Source: Leucobacter exalbidus | GTDB taxonomy: Bacteria > Actinomycetota > Actinomycetes > Actinomycetales > Microbacteriaceae | Direction: 5' to 3' | Length of the DNA stretch: 64,000 bases | Assembly: GCF_017834145.1 (NCBI RefSeq) | Contig: NZ_JAFIDA010000001.1 | Span: 434,001-498,000, forward strand | In this document: in pieces, positions 8,129-16,804 of the stretch | Layout of the letters: the number at the start of each line of letters is the position of its first letter | Numbering within the stretch: the first letter of the stretch is position 1 | Notes under the pieces: model-generated | The model's input: only the letters and a program-made list of their open reading frames with translations | Told to the model about the DNA's origin: nothing | The model's database searches: none | Program-made: the position numbers and the translations under genes

Positions 8129-8998
8129 TTACTCCGAGACGGTGAGCAGTTCAAAACCGTTCTCGCGCACCACGATGGTGTGCTCGAACTGGGCGGTGAT
8201 GCTCTTATCGCTCGTGGTGACCGTCCACTCGTCTGCCCACTGGCGCCACTGGTGTGTGCCGAGTGTGAGCATCGGCTCAACCGTGAACACCATGCCCGGC
8301 ACGATGATGTCGCCGTAGGTGGGGGCCGAGTCGTAGTGGGGGATGATGAGCCCCGAGTGGAACGATGACCCGACACCGTGCCCGGTGAAGTCGCGCACCA
8401 CGCCATAGCCGAAACGCTTTGCGTAGGTTTCGATGACGCGGCCGATCACGTTCACGGCGCGGCCGGGCTTGGCCGCCTTGATGCCGCGCATCATGGCCTC
8501 GTGGGTGCGCTCGATCAACAGGTCGACCTCTTCAGACACCTGCCCCACCCGGTAGGTGCGGTTCGTGTCGCCGTGCATACCGTCGAGGTATGCGGTGACA
8601 TCGACGTTCACGATGTCGCCCTCGCGCAGCACCGTGTCATCGGGGATGCCGTGGCAGATGACCTCGTTGACCGAGGTGCACGATGAGGCGCGGTAGCCGC
8701 GGTACCCCAGCGTCGAGGGGTAGGCGCCGTGTGACACGACGTACTCGTGTGCCACGCGATCGAGCTCGGCGGTGGTGACGCCGGGGCGCACCGCTTCACC
8801 GACGGCATCGAGCGCGCCCGAGGCGATGCGGCCAGCGGCGCGAATGCGGGCTACTTCTTCATCGTTGTAGGTGTTGTCGCCGGTGTACGGCGGGGGAGTT
8901 TTGAGCCCTACATAGGGTGGGCGAATGATCTCCTGTGGAACCGCACGTACGGGCGGAAGAGAACCTGGAATTAAATGTCCGTGTGCATCGAAGGGCAT
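8129..8998 (-). CDS. map: Methionine aminopeptidase type I
   Basis: A 289-residue type I MetAP that removes the initiator methionine from new proteins. Metal ligands are visible in NVDVTAYLDGMHGD, TGHGVGSSFH, FTVEPML and FEHTIVV. The ~40-residue proline-rich N-terminal extension (SLPPVRAVP, RPPYVG) matches the actinobacterial MetAP1c form, where it resembles an SH3-binding linker to the ribosome. It is convergent with rnpB, and its promoter must lie in the 49-bp gap shared with the divergent small gene at 9048. Confidence 0.95.
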   Translation of the reverse strand: MPFDAHGHLIPGSLPPVRAVPQEIIRPPYVGLKTPPPYTGDNTYNDEEVARIRAAGRIASGALDAVGEAVRPGVTTAELDRVAHEYVVSHGAYPSTLGYRGYRASSCTSVNEVICHGIPDDTVLREGDIVNVDVTAYLDGMHGDTNRTYRVGQVSEEVDLLIERTHEAMMRGIKAAKPGRAVNVIGRVIETYAKRFGYGVVRDFTGHGVGSSFHSGLIIPHYDSAPTYGDIIVPGMVFTVEPMLTLGTHQWRQWADEWTVTTSDKSITAQFEHTIVVRENGFELLTVSE

Positions 8999-9047
8999 GG
9001 CTCTAGTCTAGGAGTGTGCGCAAGGTGCGCCAAAGGAGGCGATGGCT

Positions 9048-9251
9048 ATGAGTGGCAAAGACTGGGGTATCGACGATCCCCAAGAGACTTACTGGTTCAA
9101 TACCCGCACCAATCAGGTTGAGCGCGGGCCGCAGTCGTTTGGCGTTGACCGTATCGGGCCGTACAAGACCCCCGAAGAGGCCGCCCACGGCCAAGAAGTC
9201 ATTAACGAGCGCGCCCGGCTGTGGCGCGAAGAAGACGCAGAAAATGACTAA
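9048..9251 (+). CDS. SPOR-like small protein
   Basis: A 67-residue hydrophilic protein (MSGKDWGIDD...) containing YWFNTRTNQVERGPQ and GPYKTPEEA, the pattern of the small SPOR-annotated proteins found between map and glnA2 in Microbacteriaceae. No signal peptide or membrane segment, so a classical cell-wall SPOR role is doubtful. AAAGGAGG at 9032-9039 is 8 bases from the ATG at 9048 and only 2 from the ATG at 9042, so I prefer the second. Function unknown. Confidence 0.78.
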   Translation: MSGKDWGIDDPQETYWFNTRTNQVERGPQSFGVDRIGPYKTPEEAAHGQEVINERARLWREEDAEND

Positions 9252-9361
9252 CACTCCGTAAACGAAACATGCCCGACATGCTCGCCCGATAAGGTGGGCA
9301 GGTGGAAGGTCGCGGCGGGCGGCCACCAGCAGCCAACAACCCATGGCAGGACGGAGTAGGC

Positions 9362-10699
9362 GTGAGCAAGCAGCGAGATTTTGTTCTTCGTACCATCGAG
9401 GAGCGCGGGGTCAAATTTGTGCGACTCTGGTTTAGTGATGTCTCGGGCACGCTGAAGTCTGTGGCGCTTGCGCCGGCCGAGGTTGAGGGTGCTTTCAACG
9501 AGGGCATCGGCTTTGACGGGTCAGCGATCGAGGGGCTCACGCGTGCGTATGAGTCTGACTTGCTCGCGGTACCTGATCCGGCGACGTTTCAGTTGCTGCC
9601 GTGGCGCAGCAAGCAGGCTCCCACGGCCCGCATGTTCTGCGACATCAGCACCCCCAATGGTGAGCCCGCGGTCGCCGACCCGCGCAACGTGCTGAAGCGC
9701 ACGCTCGCGCAGGCCGCCGATCGCGGCTTCACGTTCTACACGCACCCCGAGATCGAGTTCTACCTGCTGAAGTCGAAGGAGTTTGGCCCCGAGGGCCCGA
9801 TTCCCGTTGACCGCGCGGGCTACTTCGATAACGTTCCCGGGGGCACCGCCCACGATTTCCGTCGCGAAAGCGTCGAGATGCTCGAGGATCTCGGCATCTC
9901 GGTTGAGTTCAGCCACCACGAGGCGGGCCCCGGCCAGAATGAGATCGATCTGCGTTACGCAGACGCGCTCACCACGGCCGACAACATCATGACCTTCCGC
10001 ACAGTGGTGAAGGAGGTTGCGATCTCGCAGGGCGTGCACGCCACCTTTATGCCCAAGCCGCTGGCGGGCCACCCGGGCTCGGGCATGCACACGCACCTCT
10101 CGTTGTTTGAGGGTGATACCAATGCGTTCTATGATCCGGGAGCGAAATACCAGCTGTCGCAGACCGGCCGCCGCTTCGTTGCGGGCCTGCTGCGCCACGC
10201 CCCCGAAATCACCGCGGTCACCAACCAGTACATTAACTCGTACAAGCGTCTGTGGGGCGGCGACGAAGCCCCCTCGTTCGTGAGCTGGGGTCACAACAAC
10301 CGTTCGGCCCTCGTGCGCGTGCCGATGTACAAGCCGGGCAAGGGCGGCGCGGCGCGCGTCGAATACCGCGGCATGGACAGTGCCGTGAACCCCTACCTGG
10401 GCTTCTCGGTGATGCTCGCCGCCGGGCTGAAGGGCATCGAGGAAGAGTACGAGCTGCCGCCCGAGGCAGAGAACAACGTGTGGGCGCTCAGCGACGGTGA
10501 ACGCCGCGCGATGGGCTTCGACGCGCTGCCGACGAGCCTCGACCACGCCCTCGCGGTGATGGAGCGCTCTGAGCTCGTCGCCGAAACGCTGGGCGAGCAG
10601 GTGTTCGCGTATCTCATTCGCGATAAGCGTCGCGAGGTGGCCGAGTACCGTAGCCAGGTCACGCCGTACGAGCTCAGCTCGATGCTCGACACGATCTAA
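9362..10699 (+). CDS. glnA2: Glutamine synthetase, GlnA2 type
   Basis: A 445-residue type I-alpha-like glutamine synthetase (glutamate + ammonia + ATP to glutamine). FDGSAIEG near residue 52, HEAGPGQNEID, GSGMHTHLSLF and NRSALVRVP are catalytic and nucleotide-binding motifs. The GTG at 9362 follows GGAGTAGGC; the N-terminus then matches mycobacterial GlnA2. The region aligned with the GlnA1 adenylylation loop keeps a tyrosine (EEYELPPEA), but the following EEAKNIPQV sequence is absent. It lies 2 bp upstream of glnE, a conserved actinobacterial pair. Confidence 0.93.
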   Translation: MSKQRDFVLRTIEERGVKFVRLWFSDVSGTLKSVALAPAEVEGAFNEGIGFDGSAIEGLTRAYESDLLAVPDPATFQLLPWRSKQAPTARMFCDISTPNGEPAVADPRNVLKRTLAQAADRGFTFYTHPEIEFYLLKSKEFGPEGPIPVDRAGYFDNVPGGTAHDFRRESVEMLEDLGISVEFSHHEAGPGQNEIDLRYADALTTADNIMTFRTVVKEVAISQGVHATFMPKPLAGHPGSGMHTHLSLFEGDTNAFYDPGAKYQLSQTGRRFVAGLLRHAPEITAVTNQYINSYKRLWGGDEAPSFVSWGHNNRSALVRVPMYKPGKGGAARVEYRGMDSAVNPYLGFSVMLAAGLKGIEEEYELPPEAENNVWALSDGERRAMGFDALPTSLDHALAVMERSELVAETLGEQVFAYLIRDKRREVAEYRSQVTPYELSSMLDTI

Positions 10700-10701
10700 C
10701 A

Positions 10702-13700
10702 ATGGCAGTGTCGCCCGTCGAGCTTCGTCTCGCTGATGTCGCACGCGCCGGCTTTCAGGAGCTCGGCGGGTCGCGTGAGTTGCTCGGCGAACTCGCCGCG
10801 CAACTCGATAAGCCCGTGATGCAGGTGCTCAACGGGTTCGTGGGCGTTGCCGACCCTGATGCTGCGCTCACCCCGATTCTTCGGTTGGTGGAGCAGCATC
10901 AGGATCGCGCGCGTGCGCTCGATTCAGCGAGCCTCGCCAGGTTTTGCCTGCTCGTGGGTGCCTCGCCCGCGCTCGGCAATTTCTTTATTCGGCACCCCGA
11001 GCGGCTTGAGCAGATTCTCGCGGGCGGGGGCCGTGTCATCGGCCTTGATGAAGCGCGCAGCGAGCTGCTGCGGGCGATCGGCGCCGCGCCCGATGCGCTT
11101 CCTGGCACCCCCCTCACGGCCGAAGCCGGCTGGGTGGCGCTGCGCACGCGCTACCGCGAGCTGCTCGCTGAGCTGAGCCTGTACGATCTGCTGGCGGGCC
11201 GCGATGGCCGTGCGACCGACGTCTTTGAAGAGGTGGCGCACTGCCTCTCTGATCTCGCGGCGGCCGCCATCGATGCCTCGCTGCAGGTGGCCCGCGCCAC
11301 GCTGCTCGCCGGTGAATCAGGGCCGCCGATTCAGGCCGAGCGCCTCGCCGCAGTGCGGCTCGGTATTGTCGGCATGGGCAAGTGCGGTGCGCAAGAACTG
11401 AACGTCGTCTCTGACGTCGACGTCATCTTCGTCGTCGACTCGGCCGATGAATCAGTGGTCGAGGGCGAGGCCCTCATCAGGTACGGCACGCGACTCGCGA
11501 GCGAGACAATGCGCGGCATTCAAGACCCCGCGCTCGAGCCCCCGCTGTGGGAGCTCGACCCCAATCTGCGGCCTGAGGGCCGCCAGGGCCCCCTCGTACG
11601 CACGCCCGGATCGATGCAGGCCTATTACAGCCGCTGGGCGAAGGCGTGGGAATTTCAGGCGCTGCTCAAGGCACGCCCGCTCGCCGGCGATCTCGAGCTC
11701 GCCGCAGATTTCACGCGCGACACCCGTGAGGCCGTGTGGACCTCGGCCTCACGCACCGACTTTGTGGGATCGGTGCAGCGCATGCGCCAGCGCGTCACCG
11801 AGCACATTGCCGACGAAGACCTTGAGGTGCAGCTGAAGCTGGGCCCGGGCGGCCTGCGCGATATCGAGTTCAGTGCGCAACTGCTGCAGCTCGTGCACGG
11901 TCAATACGATGATCGGCTGCACGTGGCCGGCACCCTCGATGCACTGCGGGCGCTCGTAGAGGGCGGGTACATCGCGCGCGCAGACGGCGAACGGCTGGGC
12001 GCCGATTACCGGCTGCTGCGGGTGCTCGAGCACAGACTGCAGCTGCAAGATCTGCGGCGCACCGCCATCATGCCCACCGGTGATGACGAACTGCGGGTGT
12101 TGGCCCGTGCCTCTGGCCTCGCCGCCACCGGCAGCGACCTGCGTGCGCTGTGGGAAGAAACCAAGCGCGAGGTGCGCAAGCTGCACCTCAAGATTTTCTA
12201 TGCCCCGCTGCTCAGCGCGGTGGCCGCGTTGCCCGATGAAGAGCTGGTGCTGGGCAGCGATGCCGCGCTCGCACGGCTGTCGAGTATCGGGTTTCGCGAT
12301 CCGGCGGGCGCCATGCGGCACCTCGCCGCGCTCACCCGCGGCACCACCCGGCGCGCGCGCATCAGACGCAATCTCATGCCGGTGTTGCTGGGATGGCTCT
12401 CAAACGGCACCGACCCCGACTATGGGCTGCTCGCGTTTCGCCGGGTCAGCGAGGCCAACCTGGGCAGCCCGTGGTATCTGCGGCTGCTGCGCGACGGCAC
12501 CGACGCGGCCGAACGCCTCATGCGGGTGCTGTCGAGTTCACGGTTCACCGCCGATCTGCTCGAGTCAATCCCTGACGCGGTGGCGTGGCTTGAACGCGAC
12601 GAGCACCTCGCCCCGCGTGCGCTCGCCCCGCTGGTCGAAGAGATGCGCTCGCTCGCATCTCGCCGCGACACCGCCGCCGAGGCTGCCGTCTCGCTGCGCG
12701 CGGTGCACCGCCGCGAGGTACTGCGCCTCGCGATGGGGCGTGTCACCGGGGTGCTCTCTGACGCCCAGGTCTCAGGCGGGCTGGATGCCGCACACACCGC
12801 CCTGCTCGATGCGTTGCTGTCGGCCGTGCGCCGGGACAGTGCGGGCTCTGCCCCCGCCGGTTTCGAGCTTGCCCTCATCGGCATGGGCCGGTTCGGCGGC
12901 GGCGAGCTCGGCTTCGCCTCAGACATTGACCTCGTAGCCGTGTATCGCGGTGGCGCGGGAGAGAACGAGGGCGCGGCGGCGTCACCCGAAGCGGTGTCGC
13001 GGTACGCCATGAAGATCGTGGGGGAGCTGCGCAGTCTCGTCTCCGACCCCAAGTTTCCCGTCGACCTCGACTTCGATCTCCGACCCGAGGGTAAGAACGG
13101 CCCCATCGCGCGCAGCCTCGAGTCATACCGCAGCTACTATGCACGGTGGTCAGTCACATGGGAGGCGCAGGCGCTCTTGCGTGCCCGCGCGGTGGCCGGC
13201 GACGCTGCCCTCGGAAAAGACTTTATGACGCTCGCCGACGAACTGCGTTTCCCCCCGCAGTTTCCCGAGGACCGGGTGCGCGAGGTGCGCCGCATGAAGG
13301 CGCGCGTCGAAGCCGAGCGGCTTCCGCGGGGCGGCGATCCGCGCCGGCAGCTCAAGCTGGGGCCGGGCGGTGTGAGCGACGTGGAGTGGCTCGTGCAGCT
13401 GCTGCAGCTCGAACACGGCGGCGCACACGAGAGCCTGCGCACGGTATCGACGCTGGGCGCGCTGGCCTCAGCCGTGAAGCTCGACCTGATCGACGCCACT
13501 GACGCCGAGCAGCTTGAGGAGTCGTGGGAGTTCGCAAGCTCGGTGCGCTCAGCTTTGAAGCTGTGGAACGGTCGCGGGGGAGACTTCCTCCCCACTGACT
13601 GGAACGACCTTGAAGGCATCACCGGGGTGCTGGGCTGGGAATCTGGCCGCACCACCGAGCTTGAAGAGCGCTGGCTCACCGTCTCGCGGCGTGCCCGCAA

Positions 13701-13758
13701 GGTCACCGAGCGCGTGTTCTTTGGGTATGCCGAGGGGGAGCGGTTTCCGCTGCAGTAG
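10702..13758 (+). CDS. glnE: Bifunctional glutamine synthetase adenylyltransferase/deadenylase
   Basis: A 1018-residue GlnE with two nucleotidyltransferase domains. The N-terminal (deadenylylating) domain has GMGKCGAQELN and SDVDVIFV near residue 225; the C-terminal (adenylylating) domain has GMGRFGGGELG and SDIDLVAVY near residue 727. Each is followed by a conserved GPGGLRDIE or GPGGVSDVE segment. It switches glutamine synthetase off by adding AMP to a tyrosine when nitrogen is plentiful. The start is 2 bp after glnA2, so it is the second gene of that operon. Full length for the family. Confidence 0.97.
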   Translation: MAVSPVELRLADVARAGFQELGGSRELLGELAAQLDKPVMQVLNGFVGVADPDAALTPILRLVEQHQDRARALDSASLARFCLLVGASPALGNFFIRHPERLEQILAGGGRVIGLDEARSELLRAIGAAPDALPGTPLTAEAGWVALRTRYRELLAELSLYDLLAGRDGRATDVFEEVAHCLSDLAAAAIDASLQVARATLLAGESGPPIQAERLAAVRLGIVGMGKCGAQELNVVSDVDVIFVVDSADESVVEGEALIRYGTRLASETMRGIQDPALEPPLWELDPNLRPEGRQGPLVRTPGSMQAYYSRWAKAWEFQALLKARPLAGDLELAADFTRDTREAVWTSASRTDFVGSVQRMRQRVTEHIADEDLEVQLKLGPGGLRDIEFSAQLLQLVHGQYDDRLHVAGTLDALRALVEGGYIARADGERLGADYRLLRVLEHRLQLQDLRRTAIMPTGDDELRVLARASGLAATGSDLRALWEETKREVRKLHLKIFYAPLLSAVAALPDEELVLGSDAALARLSSIGFRDPAGAMRHLAALTRGTTRRARIRRNLMPVLLGWLSNGTDPDYGLLAFRRVSEANLGSPWYLRLLRDGTDAAERLMRVLSSSRFTADLLESIPDAVAWLERDEHLAPRALAPLVEEMRSLASRRDTAAEAAVSLRAVHRREVLRLAMGRVTGVLSDAQVSGGLDAAHTALLDALLSAVRRDSAGSAPAGFELALIGMGRFGGGELGFASDIDLVAVYRGGAGENEGAAASPEAVSRYAMKIVGELRSLVSDPKFPVDLDFDLRPEGKNGPIARSLESYRSYYARWSVTWEAQALLRARAVAGDAALGKDFMTLADELRFPPQFPEDRVREVRRMKARVEAERLPRGGDPRRQLKLGPGGVSDVEWLVQLLQLEHGGAHESLRTVSTLGALASAVKLDLIDATDAEQLEESWEFASSVRSALKLWNGRGGDFLPTDWNDLEGITGVLGWESGRTTELEERWLTVSRRARKVTERVFFGYAEGERFPLQ

Positions 13759-13796
13759 CGGTTCACCGATCGTTCACTGATTGGTTACGTCAAATT

Positions 13797-13827
13797 TTGC
13801 AACACCTCTAGCAAAATTCGTTATACA
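13797..13827 (+). promoter_or_regulatory. Candidate promoter 3' of glnE
   Basis: TTGCAA at 13797-13802 and TATACA at 13822-13827, 19 bp apart, in a locally AT-rich stretch between glnE and a strong terminator at 13969-14012. The spacing is slightly long. It would drive a transcript of roughly 180 nt. Confidence 0.35.
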
Positions 13828-13844
13828 AGCGTAACCTTATCGTT

Positions 13845-13922
13845 ATGCAGTACTTACAAAGCTTCCTCGAAGCCCTACTCTCAGAAGACGGGGCTGAGTT
13901 CGAAGACGAACTTGAATCCTGA
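13845..13922 (+). CDS. Possible 25-residue acidic peptide
   Basis: A 25-codon reading frame (MQYLQSFLEALLSED...ES): an amphipathic helix followed by a very acidic tail. It lies between a plausible promoter and a strong terminator, but no Shine-Dalgarno sequence precedes the ATG, so translation is uncertain and the transcript could equally be a small RNA. No family recognised. Confidence 0.25.
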   Translation: MQYLQSFLEALLSEDGAEFEDELES

Positions 13923-13968
13923 CCAAACGCCCACCTATCCCGCGCCAGTGATGTCGCGCCCGAGCTAT

Positions 13969-14012
13969 GAACGCCCCACCAGCTGATCCTCAAGATCGCT
14001 GGCGGGGCGTTC
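13969..14012 (+). terminator. Strong hairpin terminator
   Basis: GAACGCCCC-A-CCAGC pairs with GCTGG-C-GGGGCGTTC around a ~14-nt loop. It may end glnE read-through, the small candidate transcript upstream of it, or both. Confidence 0.75.
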
Positions 14013-14067
14013 TACGTTGTGTGCCCGAGTCTCAGTCGGAGAGCTCACAATTCGTGCCATCGATGAT

Positions 14068-14223
14068 CTATCTGGCGGTCGAGGAACCTTGCGTGAGTGT
14101 GGCTTCGGCGATGCAGTGACCAGCTGCCTCGATGATGAGGGTCCCGGTGTCGACTACTTGACCACAACCATTCATGGAGCCCACTATGAGGAGGCTGGCC
14201 ACAATCCCAACGCAGCTTTTCAT
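14068..14223 (-). CDS. Possible small lipoprotein or lipoprotein remnant
   Basis: A 51-residue frame that starts MKSCVGIVASLLIVGS, followed by the lipobox-like MNGC (Cys20), then a short mature part ending SSTAR. That is a plausible lipoprotein signal on a very short protein. GGGA precedes the ATG by 8 bases. The surrounding 14.0-14.45 kb has lower GC and no other convincing gene, so this may be the start of a decayed longer gene rather than a complete one. Confidence 0.3.
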   Translation of the reverse strand: MKSCVGIVASLLIVGSMNGCGQVVDTGTLIIEAAGHCIAEATLTQGSSTAR

Positions 14224-14507
14224 GGTTATGGTCCCACATTGGCATGGGCGTCATCCAGAGAGCAAGAACCGGTCATGCCGCCTGTCCAATAGCGTGGAGG
14301 CACTCGAGATATGTCTCACGTTGCGCATGGACCTGCGGGGTATTCGTGGGCGAGCCTACGATGATCGCCCACACTGGTTATCACGCCTACAGCTTGCCAA
14401 TCTGAAGTACCGGTGATTCCCCGACGTTTCCACGGGGCTGCACGATTAAAGTAGAAGTCTCTGCCGCGTTTGCCCCAAACTGCGGCACCATCACGAAGGA
14501 ATCTCCC

Positions 14508-15446
14508 GTGAGCGCAAGCTTCTTCGCATTATTTGATGACATCGCAGTGCTCGCCAAGGCTGCCGCCGCTTCGCTCGATGACGTGGCGGTCGGCGCGGCG
14601 AAGGCCTCCGCGAAGGCGGCGGGGGTCGTCATCGACGACGCCGCGGTTTCGCCCCAGTATGTACAGGGCCTGAACCCGAAGCGTGAGCTGCCGGTGGTGT
14701 GGAAGATCACGCGCGGCTCCCTCATCAACAAGGCCTTTATCGTGGCCGGCATCATGTTGCTGAGTACGTGGGCACCCTGGGTGTTTCCGTGGTTGCTGCT
14801 AGTTGGTGGCACGTACCTCGCCTATGAGGGTGCAGAAAAGCTTTGGCACTCCATCGGCAAACGGCACAGCGATAATCACAGCGTGGCAGAAGTGCTCGAG
14901 CGCACCGAGACGTCTGAGAAACAGATCGTGTCGAGCGCGGTACGCACCGATCTCGTGCTGTCGATTGAGATCATGCTCATCTCACTCGCCAATATCGAGA
15001 CCGATTCGTGGGGCATTCGCCTCGCGATTCTCATCGTTGTGGCGATCATGATGACGGTCGCGGTCTACGGCACCGTCGCGCTGCTCGTCAAGATGGACGA
15101 TGTTGGATTCTGGCTGCGCCGCAAGCCCCCGCGCTTCTTGAAGATCGTGGGCACTTGGCTCGTCAAAGCCATGCCGTGGGTATTCAAGGCCCTCAGCCTC
15201 GTGGGAATGGTAGCGATGCTTTGGGTAGGCGGACACATTCTGCTGGCGAACCTAGCCGAGGTGGGCGTCCCCGCACCGTACGGTGTGCTCTCGAGCATTA
15301 CACACGCGATTCCTGGCACGGGCATCGTGGTCTGGCTCTTAGACAGCGGCTTATCTGCGGTTTTCGGCCTCGCCTGGGGTGCGGTTCTTGTCGCGGTGCT
15401 CGCCGTGATTGCCCGAATGCGCTTTAAGAACTCCAGCGCGCGCTAA
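14508..15446 (+). CDS. DUF808 family membrane protein (YedI-like)
   Basis: A 312-residue DUF808/YedI protein. The N-terminus SASFFALFDDIAVLAKAAA and the following SLDDVAVGAAKASAKAAGVV are diagnostic; at least five hydrophobic segments follow (about residues 75-105, 145-200, 220-250, 280-305). Function of the family unknown. GTG start preceded by AAGGAA. Monocistronic, with a hairpin downstream. The 90 bp upstream are AT-richer and probably hold its promoter. Confidence 0.88.
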   Translation: MSASFFALFDDIAVLAKAAAASLDDVAVGAAKASAKAAGVVIDDAAVSPQYVQGLNPKRELPVVWKITRGSLINKAFIVAGIMLLSTWAPWVFPWLLLVGGTYLAYEGAEKLWHSIGKRHSDNHSVAEVLERTETSEKQIVSSAVRTDLVLSIEIMLISLANIETDSWGIRLAILIVVAIMMTVAVYGTVALLVKMDDVGFWLRRKPPRFLKIVGTWLVKAMPWVFKALSLVGMVAMLWVGGHILLANLAEVGVPAPYGVLSSITHAIPGTGIVVWLLDSGLSAVFGLAWGAVLVAVLAVIARMRFKNSSAR

Positions 15447-15455
15447 CGCACAAAA

Positions 15456-15485
15456 GACCCCGAGCTGCGTAAACAGCCCGGGGTC
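15456..15485 (+). terminator. Hairpin 3' of the DUF808 gene
   Basis: GACCCCGagCTG pairs with CAGccCGGGGTC, nine bases after the stop codon; no T-run. The following ~170 bp (15486-15658) contain no recognisable gene. Confidence 0.6.
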
Positions 15486-16066
15486 ATGCCGAACGTGGAG
15501 GTTCGACATTGCTAAGCCTACCCTACGCGGGACGCAAGGAATGACCACATGGTGTCCATGTGCGCCCCGCCCATATTCGCACTAACCAGTCGACGCGTTG
15601 CACGCATCACGAAGAGCACGTGAACTCGGGGCAAGGAAAGCATCGACGGTGCTGAACTTCACTTCAGACTTTGGGCAAGCATGACTAAGATCCCACTCGG
15701 ACCCCGCACATAAGTGAGTCTGTATTGGTCTTCGTAGGTTGCGATGCCACGAAGCGGGTAGCAATCATGTTTTGCGGCAGCGTCTAGCGCGGCCTCGAGA
15801 CACTCCACTGAGAACGCAACACGGTGCATTCCGATCGCGTTGGGAAGTGTCGGGTCAGTCTCAACCGCCATCGGAAAAATGTATTCGAACAGTTCAACGA
15901 AATCCTGACCGCCCGGGGTTTGCAGAAGAGCAATCTTGGCGTGGTTTCCGTCAAACCCCACCGCAGTGTCAGCCCACTCACCACTGATCGTATCCCTGCC
16001 CACAACGGTGAGACCGAGATCAACGAAGAATGCGATCGCATCCTCAAGATCACTTACTGCGATCCC

Positions 16067-16120
16067 TGTTTAGCAGAGGCTTCGGAGAGCGCCTGTGTAT
16101 CGATCCGATAGCGCGGGCGT
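16067..16120 (+). repeat. Left terminal inverted repeat of the IS-derived element
   Basis: Begins TGTTTAG; shares the blocks GGAGAGCGC, TGTGT, CGA and CCGATAGC with the right repeat (reverse complement of 16617-16668), with one single-base gap. Confidence 0.85.
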
Positions 16121-16207
16121 AACGAGACGAAAGCAGTCGACCCCGCCCGCCCGTGCTCTAGCCGGGCCAGGCGACGACCTTCACCTCTCGACCGCGTTCT
16201 GCCCCCA

Positions 16208-16510
16208 CTAGATGAAGCAGTACTGGCATGCACGACACTGCCGATCCGGTCTCCTAGTATTTCTGCTGACACTGCGGGCATCTGACGTGTGGCAGCAGCC
16301 TCGGTACGCTGCGCAGAGGAGGACCCTCAACCTGACCCCAACTTTTTCGAGCTCTCCATGTAGTTGGTGCCAGCCGGGCTGTTCGTAGATACTCCCGCGG
16401 TTCCTTCTGTCGGGGAAGAGCCGTTCGTGGACTTCTGACTCGGTCATATCTGCCACGGTCTCCCATATGAGCTGCTCACGGGCGGCGCGCGCTTTGATCT
16501 TATGTACCAT
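16208..16510 (-). pseudogene. IstA transposase fragment (IS21 family)
   Basis: A 100-codon frame starting MVHKIKA, the usual start of one IstA subgroup, joined directly to WETVADMTESEVHERLFP and then GWHQLHGELEKVGV, which are IstA sequences normally about 40 residues further on. The HTH between them is deleted, and after residue ~65 the similarity fades; the DDE catalytic core is absent. A dead remnant inside the 602-bp element. Confidence 0.7.
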
Positions 16511-16616
16511 CAGAGTTGCTTCTTCTGTCGTCCGGTAACAGCGGACGGCAGAAGGAGCCTACGAGCGTGGCCCCCCAAAGACCTCCATATTGACTCGGGC
16601 GCTATTGGATACCTAC

Positions 16617-16668
16617 ACGCCCGCTATCGGGTCGTCACACAAGCGCTCTCCAATGCACCGACTAAACA
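16617..16668 (-). repeat. Right terminal inverted repeat of the IS-derived element
   Basis: Read on the minus strand it begins TGTTTAGTCGGTGC and continues GGAGAGCGCTTGTGT. A further partial copy of the CGCTAT block occurs just inside (around 16600), in keeping with the multiple terminal repeats of IS21 elements. Confidence 0.82.
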
Positions 16669-16804
16669 ATCCCTACGTTTTCTAACTTGATATTCATTCC
16701 AGGAATCGTACGCCTGCACTCCCTATAACACCGCAATTATTCACATGAAATGGGTGAATGACCGTGTCCCAATCGTGCGACGAACGCGAGCGGGATCCTC
16801 CTCG

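Larger units (their letters stand above)
16067..16668 (-). mobile_element. 602-bp non-autonomous IS21-family-derived element
   Basis: Bounded by imperfect terminal inverted repeats of 52-54 bp (16067-16120 and 16617-16668, about 80% identical), with ends 5'-TG...CA-3' and a 5-bp target duplication ATCCC at 16062-16066 and 16669-16673. Inside, the minus strand keeps the start of an IstA-type transposase with an internal deletion. Too short to encode IstA or IstB, so it could move only with help from a complete relative. It splits the VOC gene. Confidence 0.85.
15659..16697 (-). pseudogene. VOC-family (glyoxalase-like) gene interrupted by an IS-derived element
   Basis: The gene is in two pieces. 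Its start, an ATG at 16697 (MNIKLENV), lies beyond the element; the remainder (GIAVSDLEDAIAFF onward) runs from 16066 to 15659. Removing bases 16067-16668 and one copy of the duplicated ATCCC joins the pieces in frame into a 143-residue protein, normal for a single VOC domain, with ligand-region motifs such as HRVAFSVE and GIATYEDQYRLTYV. As it stands, the long piece is preceded by an in-frame TAA; a GTG at 16003 could still yield a truncated 114-residue product. Relatives include methylmalonyl-CoA epimerase-like and lactoylglutathione lyase-like proteins; the substrate is unknown. Confidence 0.88.

Noticed and set aside
9521-10744. 407-codon minus-strand reading frame over glnA2
   Set aside because: Antisense of glnA2; no recognisable domain, no ribosome site.
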